Below, piece after piece: positions 15,725-24,524 of a DNA stretch of 64,000 nt. Position 1 is the first letter of the stretch, and the number at the start of each line of letters is the position of its first letter. The notes below the pieces were generated by a model. It made no database searches. It saw only the letters and a list, made by a program, of their open reading frames with translations, and was not told the DNA's origin. Position numbers and translations under genes: made by a program. Source of the DNA: Arsenicicoccus sp. oral taxon 190 (lineage in GTDB: Bacteria; Actinomycetota; Actinomycetes; Actinomycetales; Dermatophilaceae); assembly GCF_001189535.1 (NCBI RefSeq), contig NZ_CP012070.1, forward strand, positions 1,240,001 to 1,304,000, in the 5' to 3' direction.

Positions 15725-16816
15725 ATGACCCGCCCACCGTCGCTCGACCCCTTCTACGCCCCCGTGGACGGGTCCCCCGCGCCCGGTGAGGTCGTCCGGA
15801 TCCGTGAGGTGGAGCTCGCCACCGGGGTCCCTGCCCGCGCGTGGCAGGTGGTGCACGGGTCGGTGGGGACCGGCAGCCGGCCCACGGCCGTCTCCGGCAC
15901 GGTGCTGGTGCCGACCCGGTCCTGGCGGCGTCCGGGGGAGCGGCCGGTCGTCAGCTATGGCGTCGGGGTCCACGGTCTCGGCCGCGACTGCGCCCCGTCA
16001 TACCTGCTGCGCACGGGTCACGAGCCCGAGCTGCCGCTGATCGGTCTGGCCCTGGGCCGCGGCTGGACCGTGGCGGTGACGGACGGCGAGGGGCTGGGCA
16101 TGGCGGGACCGCACACCTACGGGGCCGGGGACCCCGGCGGTCACGCGATGCTCGACGTCCTGCGGGCCGGGACGTATGCCGTGCCGGGTGTGTCGGCCCG
16201 TGCGCCGATGGCCCTGTGGGGCTACTCCGAGGGCGGGCGCTGCGCGGCCTGGGCGGGCGAGGTCCACCCTGGCTACGCTCCCGAGCTGCCGCTGAGGGGT
16301 GTCGCAGCAGGGGGTGTGCCCGCCGACCTCCGGAGCCTCGCGAGAGCGCTCGACGCGGGCCCGTGCTCGGGTCTGGCGCTCGCCGTGCTCGTGGGCCTGG
16401 CGCACGCCTACGACCGGCCCGAGCTGTGGCGCATCCTCAACGCGCGCGGCCGCGCCGCCGCCGCACGCGTCGTCGACCTCGATGTCCGTCGGCTGCTGCT
16501 CGAGCACCGAGCTCCCTTGCGCGAGCTCACCGTCCGCGACCTGCCCTGGGACGCCCCGGACTGGGCGTGCGTGCTCGACGGGGAGCTCCTCGGCCGCCGC
16601 GCGCCGGTAGCGCCGACCTTGCTCTACCACTCCTTGCAGGACGAGGTGGTGCCGCGTGCGGTGGCCCGTGAGCTGCGTCGGGACTACGAGGGTCGGGGTG
16701 CGCTGGTCGACTGGCTCGACGTGGACGCCGTGGACCACCAGCGGGGCGCAGGCGCTGGAGCGGCCCAGGCCCTGGCGTGGCTGGCGAGGCGGCTGGTCCC
16801 CCGGCGGACCGGCTAG
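15725..16816 (+). CDS. LIP-family lipase/esterase
   Basis: A 363-residue alpha/beta hydrolase of the secretory lipase (Candida lipase A-like) family. The nucleophile is in GYSEGG (Ser168), the acid is about Asp306 in HSLQDEVVP, and the His is about 338 in VDHQRG. The family motif YGVGVHGLGRDCAPSY near residues 78-93 is present. Unlike most relatives there is no signal peptide at ATG 15725, which has GGAGGAG just upstream, so it may be cytoplasmic. It is divergent from the GNAT-SARP operon. Confidence 0.8.
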   Translation: MTRPPSLDPFYAPVDGSPAPGEVVRIREVELATGVPARAWQVVHGSVGTGSRPTAVSGTVLVPTRSWRRPGERPVVSYGVGVHGLGRDCAPSYLLRTGHEPELPLIGLALGRGWTVAVTDGEGLGMAGPHTYGAGDPGGHAMLDVLRAGTYAVPGVSARAPMALWGYSEGGRCAAWAGEVHPGYAPELPLRGVAAGGVPADLRSLARALDAGPCSGLALAVLVGLAHAYDRPELWRILNARGRAAAARVVDLDVRRLLLEHRAPLRELTVRDLPWDAPDWACVLDGELLGRRAPVAPTLLYHSLQDEVVPRAVARELRRDYEGRGALVDWLDVDAVDHQRGAGAGAAQALAWLARRLVPRRTG

Positions 16817-16872
16817 GGGTCGGCCATGACCTTGGACAGGGTGCGGTAGCCGGTGGTCGGTGTCCCCGTGCG

Positions 16873-16930
16873 CCACCCGTCGGTGGAGGGGGCTGCGTGG
16901 TCGGGCGGTCGGGCGGTCGGGCGGTCGGGG
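16873..16930. repeat. Small hairpin plus GGTCGGGC tandem repeat
   Basis: CCACC/GGTGG (16873-16877, 16882-16886) is followed by about four copies of the 8-bp unit GGTCGGGC at 16899-16930. The tract lies just past the stop of the leftward oxidoreductase gene and is C-rich in its mRNA sense. Confidence 0.5.
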
Positions 16931-16939
16931 GCGGCTCGG

Positions 16940-18517
16940 TCAGGAGACGGTGACCGAGATGGTGTGGTGGCCGCTCGCGCCGTTGGGTGCCGGTGGCGCG
17001 GACTCGGCGGTCTGCGGCTCCCCGGTCGCGTCCACGGCCCGTATGGCGATCGTGTGTCGCCCCGCCGTGGCCGGCCATTCGTAGACCCACTGGCGCCAGG
17101 CGTCGGACGTGGCGTCCGCGCCGAGCCGGGCGTCGACCCAGGGGCCGCCGTCGACCTGCACCTGCACGCCCGTGATCCCGCGGTGCTGCGCCCACGCGAC
17201 GCCCGCCACGGCGACGGTGCCGGCGGCCACGGTCGCCCCGTCGCGGGGGACGTCGATGCGGGACTGGGTCTTGACCGGACCGAGCGCCGACCAGCCGCGC
17301 GGTGTCCAGTAGCCCTGGTCCGCCGCGAAGGTCGTGACCTTGAGCTCGGTCACCCACTTCGTAGCGCTGACGTAGCCGTAGAGGCCAGGCACGACCAGGC
17401 GCACGGGGAAGCCGTGCTCGGGCAGCAGGGCGTGGCCGTTCTGCGCGACCACGAGCAGCGAGTCCCGGTCGTCGGTCAGGGCCTCCAGCGGCGTGCCGGC
17501 GGTGAAGCCGTCGACGCTGGTTGACAGCACCATGTCCGCCCCCTCGCGGACCCCGGCCTCGCGCAACAGCTCTCGCACCGGCCAGCCGGTCCAGACGGCG
17601 TTGCCGTTGAGCGTGCCGCCCACCTCGTTGGAGACGCACATCAGCGTGATCATCGACTCCTGCATGGGCTTGGCCAGCAGGGTCGACCAGTCGAGGGTGA
17701 TCTCGCGGTCGACGAGACCGGTCACGCGGAGGGACCAGGTGGCGGGATCGACCTGCGGCACGACCAGCGCCGTGTCGATCCGGTAGAAGTCGGCGTCGGG
17801 GACGACGAACGGAGTTACCCCGGGGATGCCCAGCTCGGCCCCCGCGGGCACGACCACGGGCCTGGCAACCTTCGGCACGACGAACGCCGCCCGCGCGAGC
17901 GCCCCGGCTCGTGCGCCACCCGCCGCGAGGCGACCGACCGCCACGGCCGCCGCACCTGCCAGGACGGCGGCGACGCCGGACCCCAGCAGGACCCGGCGCG
18001 ACACCTGAGGCGACTCGGTCGGGCACGCGCGCACCCGCTGCCGACCGCCGGACGACCAGCGCGACAGCGCCCACATCCCGGCCAGGCCCCCGACCAGCAG
18101 CGGGACCAGGTCGGTGACGGCGGCGTGCGGGCGGGACAGCACCGCCGCCATCGCGACCCCGACGAGCAGCGCGAGCGCCACCAGGGCACCCCGGGCCGTG
18201 CGGAGGGCCAGGACCCCGAGCCCGCAGGCGAGCACCACGAGGGTGACGGCGATCCCGGCATACAGCACCGCCTTGTCGTGGGTGCCGAAGGTCGAGACGG
18301 CAAAGTCCTTGAGCCACGGCGGAGTGCGGTCGACGAAGGCGCCCCCGACCGCGTCGATCGGGGAGGGCGTGCCCCGGGACCAGCCGCCACGCTGGAGGAG
18401 GCCGGCCAGCAGCTCGGCGACGCCGACGGTCACCGCCCCCGAGGCCAGCCCGACCCCCCAGGCGACCGGGCCTCGGTCGCCCGGCCGGTCCGCTGTCGCA
18501 CGGTGGTCCAGGCTCAC
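16940..18517 (-). CDS. Membrane-anchored molybdopterin oxidoreductase (sulfite oxidase/YedY type)
   Basis: About 525 residues. The first 190 hold four transmembrane helices and a fifth after RRVLLGSG; the rest is a periplasm-facing sulfite-oxidase-fold domain. The molybdenum-coordinating Cys is in TLMCVSNEVGG, with the family motif WTGWPVRELL after it and a C-terminal Ig-like Mo-co dimerisation domain (VAVAGVAWAQHRGITGVQVQ). The natural substrate of actinobacterial members is unsettled; sulfite or oxidised protein sulfoxides are possible. GTG 18517 (MSLDHRAT) is preferred; an ATG 51 nt upstream is the alternative. No cognate heme partner gene is adjacent. Confidence 0.8.
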   Translation of the reverse strand: MSLDHRATADRPGDRGPVAWGVGLASGAVTVGVAELLAGLLQRGGWSRGTPSPIDAVGGAFVDRTPPWLKDFAVSTFGTHDKAVLYAGIAVTLVVLACGLGVLALRTARGALVALALLVGVAMAAVLSRPHAAVTDLVPLLVGGLAGMWALSRWSSGGRQRVRACPTESPQVSRRVLLGSGVAAVLAGAAAVAVGRLAAGGARAGALARAAFVVPKVARPVVVPAGAELGIPGVTPFVVPDADFYRIDTALVVPQVDPATWSLRVTGLVDREITLDWSTLLAKPMQESMITLMCVSNEVGGTLNGNAVWTGWPVRELLREAGVREGADMVLSTSVDGFTAGTPLEALTDDRDSLLVVAQNGHALLPEHGFPVRLVVPGLYGYVSATKWVTELKVTTFAADQGYWTPRGWSALGPVKTQSRIDVPRDGATVAAGTVAVAGVAWAQHRGITGVQVQVDGGPWVDARLGADATSDAWRQWVYEWPATAGRHTIAIRAVDATGEPQTAESAPPAPNGASGHHTISVTVS

Positions 18518-18573
18518 CCGACGACGGTACGCCCGTGGGCTGGGAGCCTGGGCGGCGCCGAGCTCCACGACCC

Positions 18574-18640
18574 CTCGGTGAGAGGCGACAGATGGGGGCT
18601 ATCGGCGCCGGATGGGCCCGGTTTGTCGCCTCTCAACGAG
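18574..18640. repeat. Palindromic repeat element, copy 2
   Basis: 63 of 67 positions are identical to 11918-11984. The left arm has one mismatch to the right arm (CTCGGTG against CTCGTTG), so the stem is 16 of 17. Confidence 0.75.
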
Positions 18641-18705
18641 GGAGGGGGCGAGGACGGGAGGCGGGGCGAGGGAGGGAGGCGGGGCGAGGGAGGGAGGTGG
18701 GGGTG
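18641..18705. repeat. G-rich tandem tract beside palindrome copy 2
   Basis: Irregular repeats of GGGAGGCGGGGCGAGG run up to the stop of pobA. The same module order (palindrome, G-rich tract, stop of a leftward gene, even the shared GAGCCCACC after the stop) is seen at 11918-12106. Confidence 0.55.
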
Positions 18706-18708
18706 GGC

Positions 18709-19902
18709 TCACCCGGCGACCGGGTGGCTGGGCCAGCCGGTGTAGCACTCCGCCACGTAGGCCCGGCCCTGCACCGTCGAGGTCACGGTCTCCAGCTCGC
18801 CCATCTGCCGCCGCACGTCGAAGGCGTCCGCGCCCGGCGGGGTGTGCAGCATCTGGGTCATCCAGTAGGAGAAGTTCTGCGCTCGCCACACCCGGGCCAG
18901 CGCGCGCGGGCCATAGGTGTCCAGCACCGCGAGATCGCCCGTCCCGAAGGCCTGCTCGAGCACCTCGGCGAGGACCTTGACGTCCGCGAGCGCCAGGTTG
19001 AGCCCCTTGGCGCCGGTCGGGGGCACGGTGTGCGCCGCATCGCCGGCGAGCACGAGTCGACCGTGGCTCATCGGCTCCTGCACGAAGGAGCGGAAGTTGA
19101 GCCGGGCCCGCTCGACGATGGGCCCGGTCCGGAGCTCGAAGCCGTCGCCCGCGACGCGGGCCTGCAGCTCGCTCCAGATCTGGTCCTCGCTCCACGCGTC
19201 GACGTCCTCGTCGGGGTCGCACTGGAGGTACATCCGCTGCAGCGACTCGGTGCGCTGGCTGATCAGGGCGAAGCCTCGCGAGGACTGCGCATAGATCAGC
19301 TCCGGCGCGCTCATCGGCGCCTCGCACAGGATCCCGAACCACGCGAAGGGATACTCCTTGCCGTAGATCCGGCGGCGCGCCTCCGGGACGAGCTTGCGGC
19401 ACTGGCTGCGGGAGCCGTCCGAGCCCACGACCACCTGGGCGCGCAGCTCGTGGCGCTGGCCGTCGGCGTCGGTGAATCCCACGACGGGAGAGTCGGACTC
19501 GATGCCGGACACCGCCACGTCGGTGACGCCGAAGTGGACGGTCCCCCCGTCGCGCTCGCGCGCGTCGGCCAGGTCGATGAAGACGTCGGTCTGGGGGTAG
19601 AGCCACACCGAGGCTCCCACCAGCTCCCGGAAGTCGATGCGGTGGCCCTGGCCGTGCAGCCGCAGCTCGACCCCCTCGTGCTCGTAGCCGTCGCGCAGGA
19701 TCCGGTCGGACACCCCGTCGAGCAGCATCTGGGCGCTGTCGGCTTCGAGGATCCCGGCCCGGTGGGTGGTCTCGATCTCCCGGCGGGTCCGCGTGTCGAT
19801 CGCGACGGAGTCGATGCCCCGCTGCGCGAGCCGGTGCGACAGCATCAGGCCGGCCGGGCCGGCGCCGACGATCGCGACGGGGGTGGCGGTGACCGTGGTC
19901 AT
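18709..19902 (-). CDS. pobA: 4-hydroxybenzoate 3-monooxygenase
   Basis: A 397-residue class A flavoprotein hydroxylase, the length of known PobA. FAD motifs are GAGPAGL at residues 11-17, the DG motif VVGSDGSRSQ and GDAAHTVPPTGAKGLN. PobA-like stretches such as HRAGILEADSAQMLL and SYWMTQMLH support 4-hydroxybenzoate as substrate. It adds a hydroxyl using NAD(P)H and O2 to give protocatechuate, the substrate of pcaHG in the same cluster. GGAGG precedes ATG 19902. It is the last gene of the leftward hydroxycinnamate operon, 34 bp after the acyl-CoA dehydrogenase. Confidence 0.88.
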   Translation of the reverse strand: MTTVTATPVAIVGAGPAGLMLSHRLAQRGIDSVAIDTRTRREIETTHRAGILEADSAQMLLDGVSDRILRDGYEHEGVELRLHGQGHRIDFRELVGASVWLYPQTDVFIDLADARERDGGTVHFGVTDVAVSGIESDSPVVGFTDADGQRHELRAQVVVGSDGSRSQCRKLVPEARRRIYGKEYPFAWFGILCEAPMSAPELIYAQSSRGFALISQRTESLQRMYLQCDPDEDVDAWSEDQIWSELQARVAGDGFELRTGPIVERARLNFRSFVQEPMSHGRLVLAGDAAHTVPPTGAKGLNLALADVKVLAEVLEQAFGTGDLAVLDTYGPRALARVWRAQNFSYWMTQMLHTPPGADAFDVRRQMGELETVTSTVQGRAYVAECYTGWPSHPVAG

Positions 19903-19936
19903 GACGAGCCTCCTTGCTGGTGATGGGGGGAGTGTC

Positions 19937-21079
19937 TCACCGGTCGCGCAGCAGCGCCCGGGCGATGACCACCCGCTGGATCTGGTTGGTGCCCTCGTAG
20001 ATCTGGGTGATCTTGGCGTCGCGCATCATCCGCTCGACGGGCAGGTCCGCGGTGTAGCCAGCGCCTCCGAGCACCTGCACCGCGTCGATCGTGACGGCCA
20101 TCGCGGTGTCCGACGCGAAGCACTTGGCGGCAGCCCCCGCCGCGCTCAGGTCCGGCCCGCCGCGCTCGGCCTCCTCCGCGGCCGCGTAGGTCAGCAGCCG
20201 CGCGGCCCGGACCTTGACCTCCATGTCGGCGAGCAGGAAGGCCAACCCCTGGAAGTCCCCGATCCGCTGCCCGAACTGCCGTCGCTGCCGGGCGTGGTCG
20301 ACGGCGACGTCGAGCGCCCCCTGGGCCAGCCCGACCGCCTGCGCCGCCACGATGCAGCGGGTCCGGTCCAGGGTCCCGAGCGCCAGCCGCAGCCCCTGCC
20401 CCTCCTCACCCACGAGCCGGTCGGCGGGGATGCGGACGTCCCGCAGCCCGACCTCGCGGGTCGGGGACCCTTTGAGCCCCATCTTGCGCTCGAGGCCGCC
20501 GAGCTCGATGCCGTCGTCGGTGGCCTCGAGCACGAAGGCCGAGATGCCGCGAGCCCCGGCGTCGGGGTCCGTGACCGCGAAGACGACGTAGACCGCGGCC
20601 TCCCCGGCGTTGGTGATCCAGCGCTTGGTCCCCTTGAGCACGTAGTGGTCCCCGTCGCGGCGGGCACGGGTCGTCATCGCCGCCACGTCGCTGCCGGCCT
20701 CCGGCTCCGACAGCGCGAACGCGCCGAGCCACTCCCCGGAAGCGATCCGCGGCAGGTAGCGCCGCCTGAGCTCCTCGGACCCGCCGAGCAGCAGCGGCCA
20801 CGCAAAGAGCTCGTTGCCCCCCACGACCTGCTGGGTGGTCGTGCACACGCGCGCGATCTCCTCGGCCACGACGGCGGCGCCGAGGAGGTCGGCACCCTGC
20901 CCGCCATACGCCTCGGGCAGGCCGACCGCGTGCAGGCCGGCGCGCACCAGCCCGGCCACCGACTCCCGGGGGAAGACGCCCTCGGCGTCGACCCGCGCGG
21001 CGTGCGGCGCGACCAGGTCGCGGGCCACCTCGCGGGCCACGGCCTGCAGCTCTCGATGGTCATCGTCCAGGCTGAACAC
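19937..21079 (-). CDS. Acyl-CoA dehydrogenase
   Basis: A 380-residue acyl-CoA dehydrogenase. Family signatures are SEPEAGSDVAAM, KRWITNAG and the catalytic Glu in QIYEGTNQIQR. The second of two adjacent GTG codons (21079) is chosen because GGAGG lies 6 nt before it. In this cluster it probably oxidises the side chain of arylpropionyl-CoA (for example dihydro-p-coumaroyl-CoA) to the cinnamoyl-CoA level. The related Rhodococcus jostii couNOM unit also has a beta-oxidation enzyme beside the CouO amidohydrolase. Its electron acceptor would be ETF, which is not in this window. Confidence 0.85.
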   Translation of the reverse strand: MFSLDDDHRELQAVAREVARDLVAPHAARVDAEGVFPRESVAGLVRAGLHAVGLPEAYGGQGADLLGAAVVAEEIARVCTTTQQVVGGNELFAWPLLLGGSEELRRRYLPRIASGEWLGAFALSEPEAGSDVAAMTTRARRDGDHYVLKGTKRWITNAGEAAVYVVFAVTDPDAGARGISAFVLEATDDGIELGGLERKMGLKGSPTREVGLRDVRIPADRLVGEEGQGLRLALGTLDRTRCIVAAQAVGLAQGALDVAVDHARQRRQFGQRIGDFQGLAFLLADMEVKVRAARLLTYAAAEEAERGGPDLSAAGAAAKCFASDTAMAVTIDAVQVLGGAGYTADLPVERMMRDAKITQIYEGTNQIQRVVIARALLRDR

Positions 21080-21126
21080 CACTGTCCTCCAGGCCTCGTC
21101 GCTCGTATGCCGCCCCGCCCGCCGCC

Positions 21127-22008
21127 TCAGCCCAGGCCGAGCAGGCGGGCGGCGTTGTCCTTGAGGATGCCCGGCAGCACCTCTGGCCTGAGGTCGAGCT
21201 GCTGGACGTCCGCGATCCATCGCTCCGGCGAGATGAGCGGGTAGTCGCTGCCGAAGAGCACCTTGTGGCGCAGCATCCCGCCCGCCGCCCTGACGAGCTC
21301 GGGCGGGAAGTAGCGCGGAGACCACCCCGACAGGTCGATGTGGACGTTGGCCTTGTGCGTGGCCATCGAGATGGCCTCGGCCTGCCAGGGCACCGACGGG
21401 TGCGCCAGGATCACCTGCAGCGCAGGGAAGTCCGCGGCCACGTCGTCGAGCAGGATGGGGTTGGAGTAGCGCAGCTTGATGCCGCGCCCGCCGGGCAGGC
21501 CGGCGCCGATGCCGTTCTGCCCGGTGTGGAAGAGCGCGGGCACGCCGAGCTCCTCGATCGCCTCCCACAAGGGGTAGAAGGCCTGGTCGTCGGGGGAGAA
21601 GCCCTGCAGCGAGGGGTGGAACTTGAAGCCGCGGGCCCCGTGCTCGCGCACCAGCCGCCGGGCCAGGTCGACCGCGGCGGCGCCCTGCAGCGGGTCCACC
21701 GAGCCGAAGGGGACCAGCACGTCGGGGTGGCGCGCCGCCCGGTCACAGACCTCCACGCTCGAGATCCCCGGGTGGCCCAGGTTGGTCGTCGCGTCGACCG
21801 TGAAGACCACTGCGGCCATGGCGTGCTCGCGGTAGCGGTCGGCCAGGAACTCCACGGTGGGGGTCCGGTTGTCCGACGAGCGGAAGTGGGCCGCGGAGGC
21901 GTCCATCAGCTCCTGGTCCAGGGACAGGCACCCGTGCCCGTCGGACTCGACGTGGACGTGCACGTCGATGGCGGTGATGGCGTCCAGGTCGATCGTGAGC
22001 TCAGTCAT
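21127..22008 (-). CDS. couO: CouO-like amidohydrolase, hydrolytic C-C cleavage of the beta-keto side chain
   Basis: A 293-residue amidohydrolase-2 (ACMSD-like) protein. Metal-site motifs are DVHVHV at residues 15-20, GFKFHPS, HTGQN, LAHPS and FGSDYP with Asp255. In Rhodococcus jostii RHA1, CouO is an amidohydrolase with a key Asp257 that replaces beta-ketothiolase and thioesterase in p-hydroxycinnamate deacetylation; the near-identical Asp position and the gene context support the same role. It would cleave the aryl beta-keto intermediate to the hydroxybenzoate and acetate. It overlaps the CoA ligase gene by 8 bp. A gamma-resorcylate decarboxylase-type activity is the alternative. Confidence 0.7.
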   Translation of the reverse strand: MTELTIDLDAITAIDVHVHVESDGHGCLSLDQELMDASAAHFRSSDNRTPTVEFLADRYREHAMAAVVFTVDATTNLGHPGISSVEVCDRAARHPDVLVPFGSVDPLQGAAAVDLARRLVREHGARGFKFHPSLQGFSPDDQAFYPLWEAIEELGVPALFHTGQNGIGAGLPGGRGIKLRYSNPILLDDVAADFPALQVILAHPSVPWQAEAISMATHKANVHIDLSGWSPRYFPPELVRAAGGMLRHKVLFGSDYPLISPERWIADVQQLDLRPEVLPGILKDNAARLLGLG

Positions 22009-23524
22009 GGTGCCCCCACTGCTCCTTCACGCGGTTCTTGACGAGCTTGCCGGAGGCGTTGTGCGGCAGCTCGTCGATGATGACGACGGACTTGGGGATC
22101 TTGTAGCGGGCCAGCCGCCCGTCGAGGTGGGCGAGCAGCTCTGCCTCCGAGGCGGTCTCGCCGGGGCGGAGGCTGACCACCGCCCGGCCGACCTCGCCCC
22201 AGTGCGGGTCGGGGACGCCGATGACGGCGACCTCCGCGACGGCGGGGTGGGTATAGATGGCCTGCTCCACCTCGGCCGGGTAGATGTTCTCCCCACCGGA
22301 GATGATCATGTCCTTGAGCCGGTCGACGATGCGCAGGTAGCCGTCCTCGTCGCGCGTCCCGAGGTCCCCGGTCCGCAGCCACCCCTCGTCCAGGAAGGCC
22401 TCGGCGGTGGCGTCCTCGCGGTGCCAGTAGCCCGGGGAGACGTTGGGGCCCTGGACGAGCACCTCGCCGGGCGTCCCGGTCGCGGCGTCCTGCAGCTCGG
22501 GCGTGACGGCCCGGACGTCGCTGAAGAAGCACGGCGTGCCCGCCGACCCGATCCGCGTGGCCCCCTCGTGGGCGCGGAGCATGGTGGCGCCGGGCGAGGA
22601 CTCGGTCAGCCCGTAGCCCTGGATGATCATCAGGCCCCGGTCCAGGTAGGCGCGCAGCAGCGGCTCGGGCAGCGGCGCCCCGCCGGACTGCACGATGCGC
22701 AGGCTGGACAGGTCGCGGGTCGCCCACTGCGGGTGCCGCAGCAGCGACAGCAGCATCGTCGTGACGCCGAAGAGCCAGGTGATGCCCTGGGTCTCGATCA
22801 GCTCGAGCGCCCGCCCCGCGTCCCACGAGGACTCGAGATAGCTCGTGCCGCCCTTGAGGAACGTGGGGAACATCAGCTGGTTGAGGGCCGCGGTGTGGAA
22901 GAGCGGCGCGCTCACGAGCGACCGCTCGGTGGAGGTGAGGTCCAGGTCGACGAGCACGTTGTAGACGTTCCAGGAGATGTTGGCGTGCGTCATCATCACG
23001 CCCTTGGGGCGACCGCTGGTGCCCGAGGTGTACTGGATCATGAAGAGGTCGTCGAGCGAGACCGGCTCGTCCAGCACCTCCGCCGAGCCGTCCGCCAGCA
23101 GCTCGGCGAAGGGACGGTGCCCGTCGGCGCCGGCCACGCTGACCGTCTGCAGCCCCAGCCCGGCGACGTCGTCGGAGCCGAGCACGTGCTCGAACCCCTC
23201 GTCCCACACCAGGACTCGCGGCGCCGAGTCCTGCAGGACGAAGGCCGTCTCCGGCGGCGCGAGGCGGGTGTTGAGCGGCACCGTGACGGCGCCCAGCTTG
23301 GCGGTGGCGAACATCGTCAGGACGAGCTCCACCGAGTTGAGGCCGAGGTAGGCGACGCGGTCGCCGCGCTCGACCCCCAGGGCGCGCAGCCCGTGCGCGA
23401 GCCGGTCGGCGCGCTCCTGCACCTGCCCGTATGTCGTGGACACGCCCCGGTGGACGAAGGCCACGTGGTCCGGGGTCATCCGGGCCCGCCGTCGCGGCCA
23501 CGACCCCATGCCGGCGTCACGCAT
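22001..23524 (-). CDS. Acyl-CoA synthetase, probable hydroxycinnamate-CoA ligase
   Basis: A 507-residue ANL-superfamily ligase. The AMP-binding P-loop is YTSGTSGRPKG, followed by the A5 motif QGYGLTESSP, A7/A8 TGDLGTRDEDGYLRIVDRLKD and the catalytic Lys of A10 in LPHNASGKLVKN. It forms an acyl-AMP and then the CoA thioester. Among the two ligases in the operon this one best fits the 4-coumarate:CoA ligase role (CouL of Rhodococcus). It overlaps both neighbours by 8 bp, so it is translationally coupled. Specificity is inferred from context only. Confidence 0.78.
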   Translation of the reverse strand: MRDAGMGSWPRRRARMTPDHVAFVHRGVSTTYGQVQERADRLAHGLRALGVERGDRVAYLGLNSVELVLTMFATAKLGAVTVPLNTRLAPPETAFVLQDSAPRVLVWDEGFEHVLGSDDVAGLGLQTVSVAGADGHRPFAELLADGSAEVLDEPVSLDDLFMIQYTSGTSGRPKGVMMTHANISWNVYNVLVDLDLTSTERSLVSAPLFHTAALNQLMFPTFLKGGTSYLESSWDAGRALELIETQGITWLFGVTTMLLSLLRHPQWATRDLSSLRIVQSGGAPLPEPLLRAYLDRGLMIIQGYGLTESSPGATMLRAHEGATRIGSAGTPCFFSDVRAVTPELQDAATGTPGEVLVQGPNVSPGYWHREDATAEAFLDEGWLRTGDLGTRDEDGYLRIVDRLKDMIISGGENIYPAEVEQAIYTHPAVAEVAVIGVPDPHWGEVGRAVVSLRPGETASEAELLAHLDGRLARYKIPKSVVIIDELPHNASGKLVKNRVKEQWGHHD

Positions 23525-24524
23525 GCGAACCCCCTTGAGCGGCCGCGGGATCGGTCTCAGGCATCGGTGAGGTGCCGTCGATGCCCGTCGCGACCTTGAG
23601 CGCGATCAGGGCCTGCAGCGCCTCGTCGCGCCGACGGGTCACCTCGTCGAGGTCCTGACCCGCGAGCTCCGCCTCGGTCTGCTCGGCGATGGTGCGGCAC
23701 AGCTCGGGCGTCAGGTCCGGCTGCCGCAGGTCGGCCCACCAGTCGAGCATCGGCGGGCCGAGGTGCTCCAGCACGTGGGCGATCCCGCCCGGACCGCCCG
23801 ACAGGTGCTGCGTCGCGAAGGGGCCGTAGAGCGCCCACCGCAGCCCGGGGCCCGACGCGATCGCGGTGTCCACGTCCGCGGCCGTGATCACCCCCCGCGC
23901 GACGAGGTCGTAGGCCTCGCGCCACAGCGCCGCCTGCAGCCGGTTGGTGACGTGCCCCGGCAGCTCGGCGTGGATCCGGATCGGGTGCTTGCCCAGGTGG
24001 GCGAAGACGGCCATCGCAGCGTCCAGGGCCGCCTCGTCCGTCCTTGCGCCCCCGACGATCTCGACGAGGGGCACCAGGTGCGGCGGGTTGAAGGGGTGCG
24101 CCACCAGGACGCGGCCGGGGTGCCCCGGGCAGGCGTCCTGGAAGGAGCTCGGCGTCAGGCCCGACGAGCTGCTGGTCAGCAGCACCTCGGGGCGGGCCGC
24201 GGCGTCGGCCGCGGCGAAGATCTCCCGCTTGACGTCGAGCCGCTCCGGCCCGGCCTCGATGACCAGGTCGGCGTCACGGACGGCGGCGGCCACGTCCCGC
24301 ACCAGCGCGAGATCGCCGGTGCCGGTGCGGGTCTCGGGCGCCGGCAGCTGCTCGCGCTGCCGCTCGACGGTGGCCCGCAACCGCTGCTCGGCGTCGGGGG
24401 CGGGGTCCGCCACCACCACCTCCAGACCCCGTGACGTCGCCAGGGTGGCCCAGGCTGCGCCGATCGCGCCCGCGCCGACGACGGCGATGCGCGAGACGGC
24501 GGCGGGGGCGACATACGTGGTCAT
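23517..24524 (-). CDS. 3-hydroxyacyl-CoA dehydrogenase (carnitine dehydrogenase-like)
   Basis: A 335-residue NAD-dependent dehydrogenase. The Rossmann motif VVGAGAIGAAWA lies near residues 15-26, the catalytic region has SSSSGLTPSSFQ and AHPFNPPHLVPLVEIVGG, and the C-terminal dimerisation domain includes GPGLRWALYGPF. The sequence is nearest the L-carnitine 3-dehydrogenase branch rather than FadB. In context it should oxidise the 3-hydroxy-3-arylpropionyl-CoA to the beta-keto compound. It overlaps the upstream ligase gene by 4 bp. Confidence 0.82.
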   Translation of the reverse strand: MTTYVAPAAVSRIAVVGAGAIGAAWATLATSRGLEVVVADPAPDAEQRLRATVERQREQLPAPETRTGTGDLALVRDVAAAVRDADLVIEAGPERLDVKREIFAAADAAARPEVLLTSSSSGLTPSSFQDACPGHPGRVLVAHPFNPPHLVPLVEIVGGARTDEAALDAAMAVFAHLGKHPIRIHAELPGHVTNRLQAALWREAYDLVARGVITAADVDTAIASGPGLRWALYGPFATQHLSGGPGGIAHVLEHLGPPMLDWWADLRQPDLTPELCRTIAEQTEAELAGQDLDEVTRRRDEALQALIALKVATGIDGTSPMPETDPAAAQGGSHA

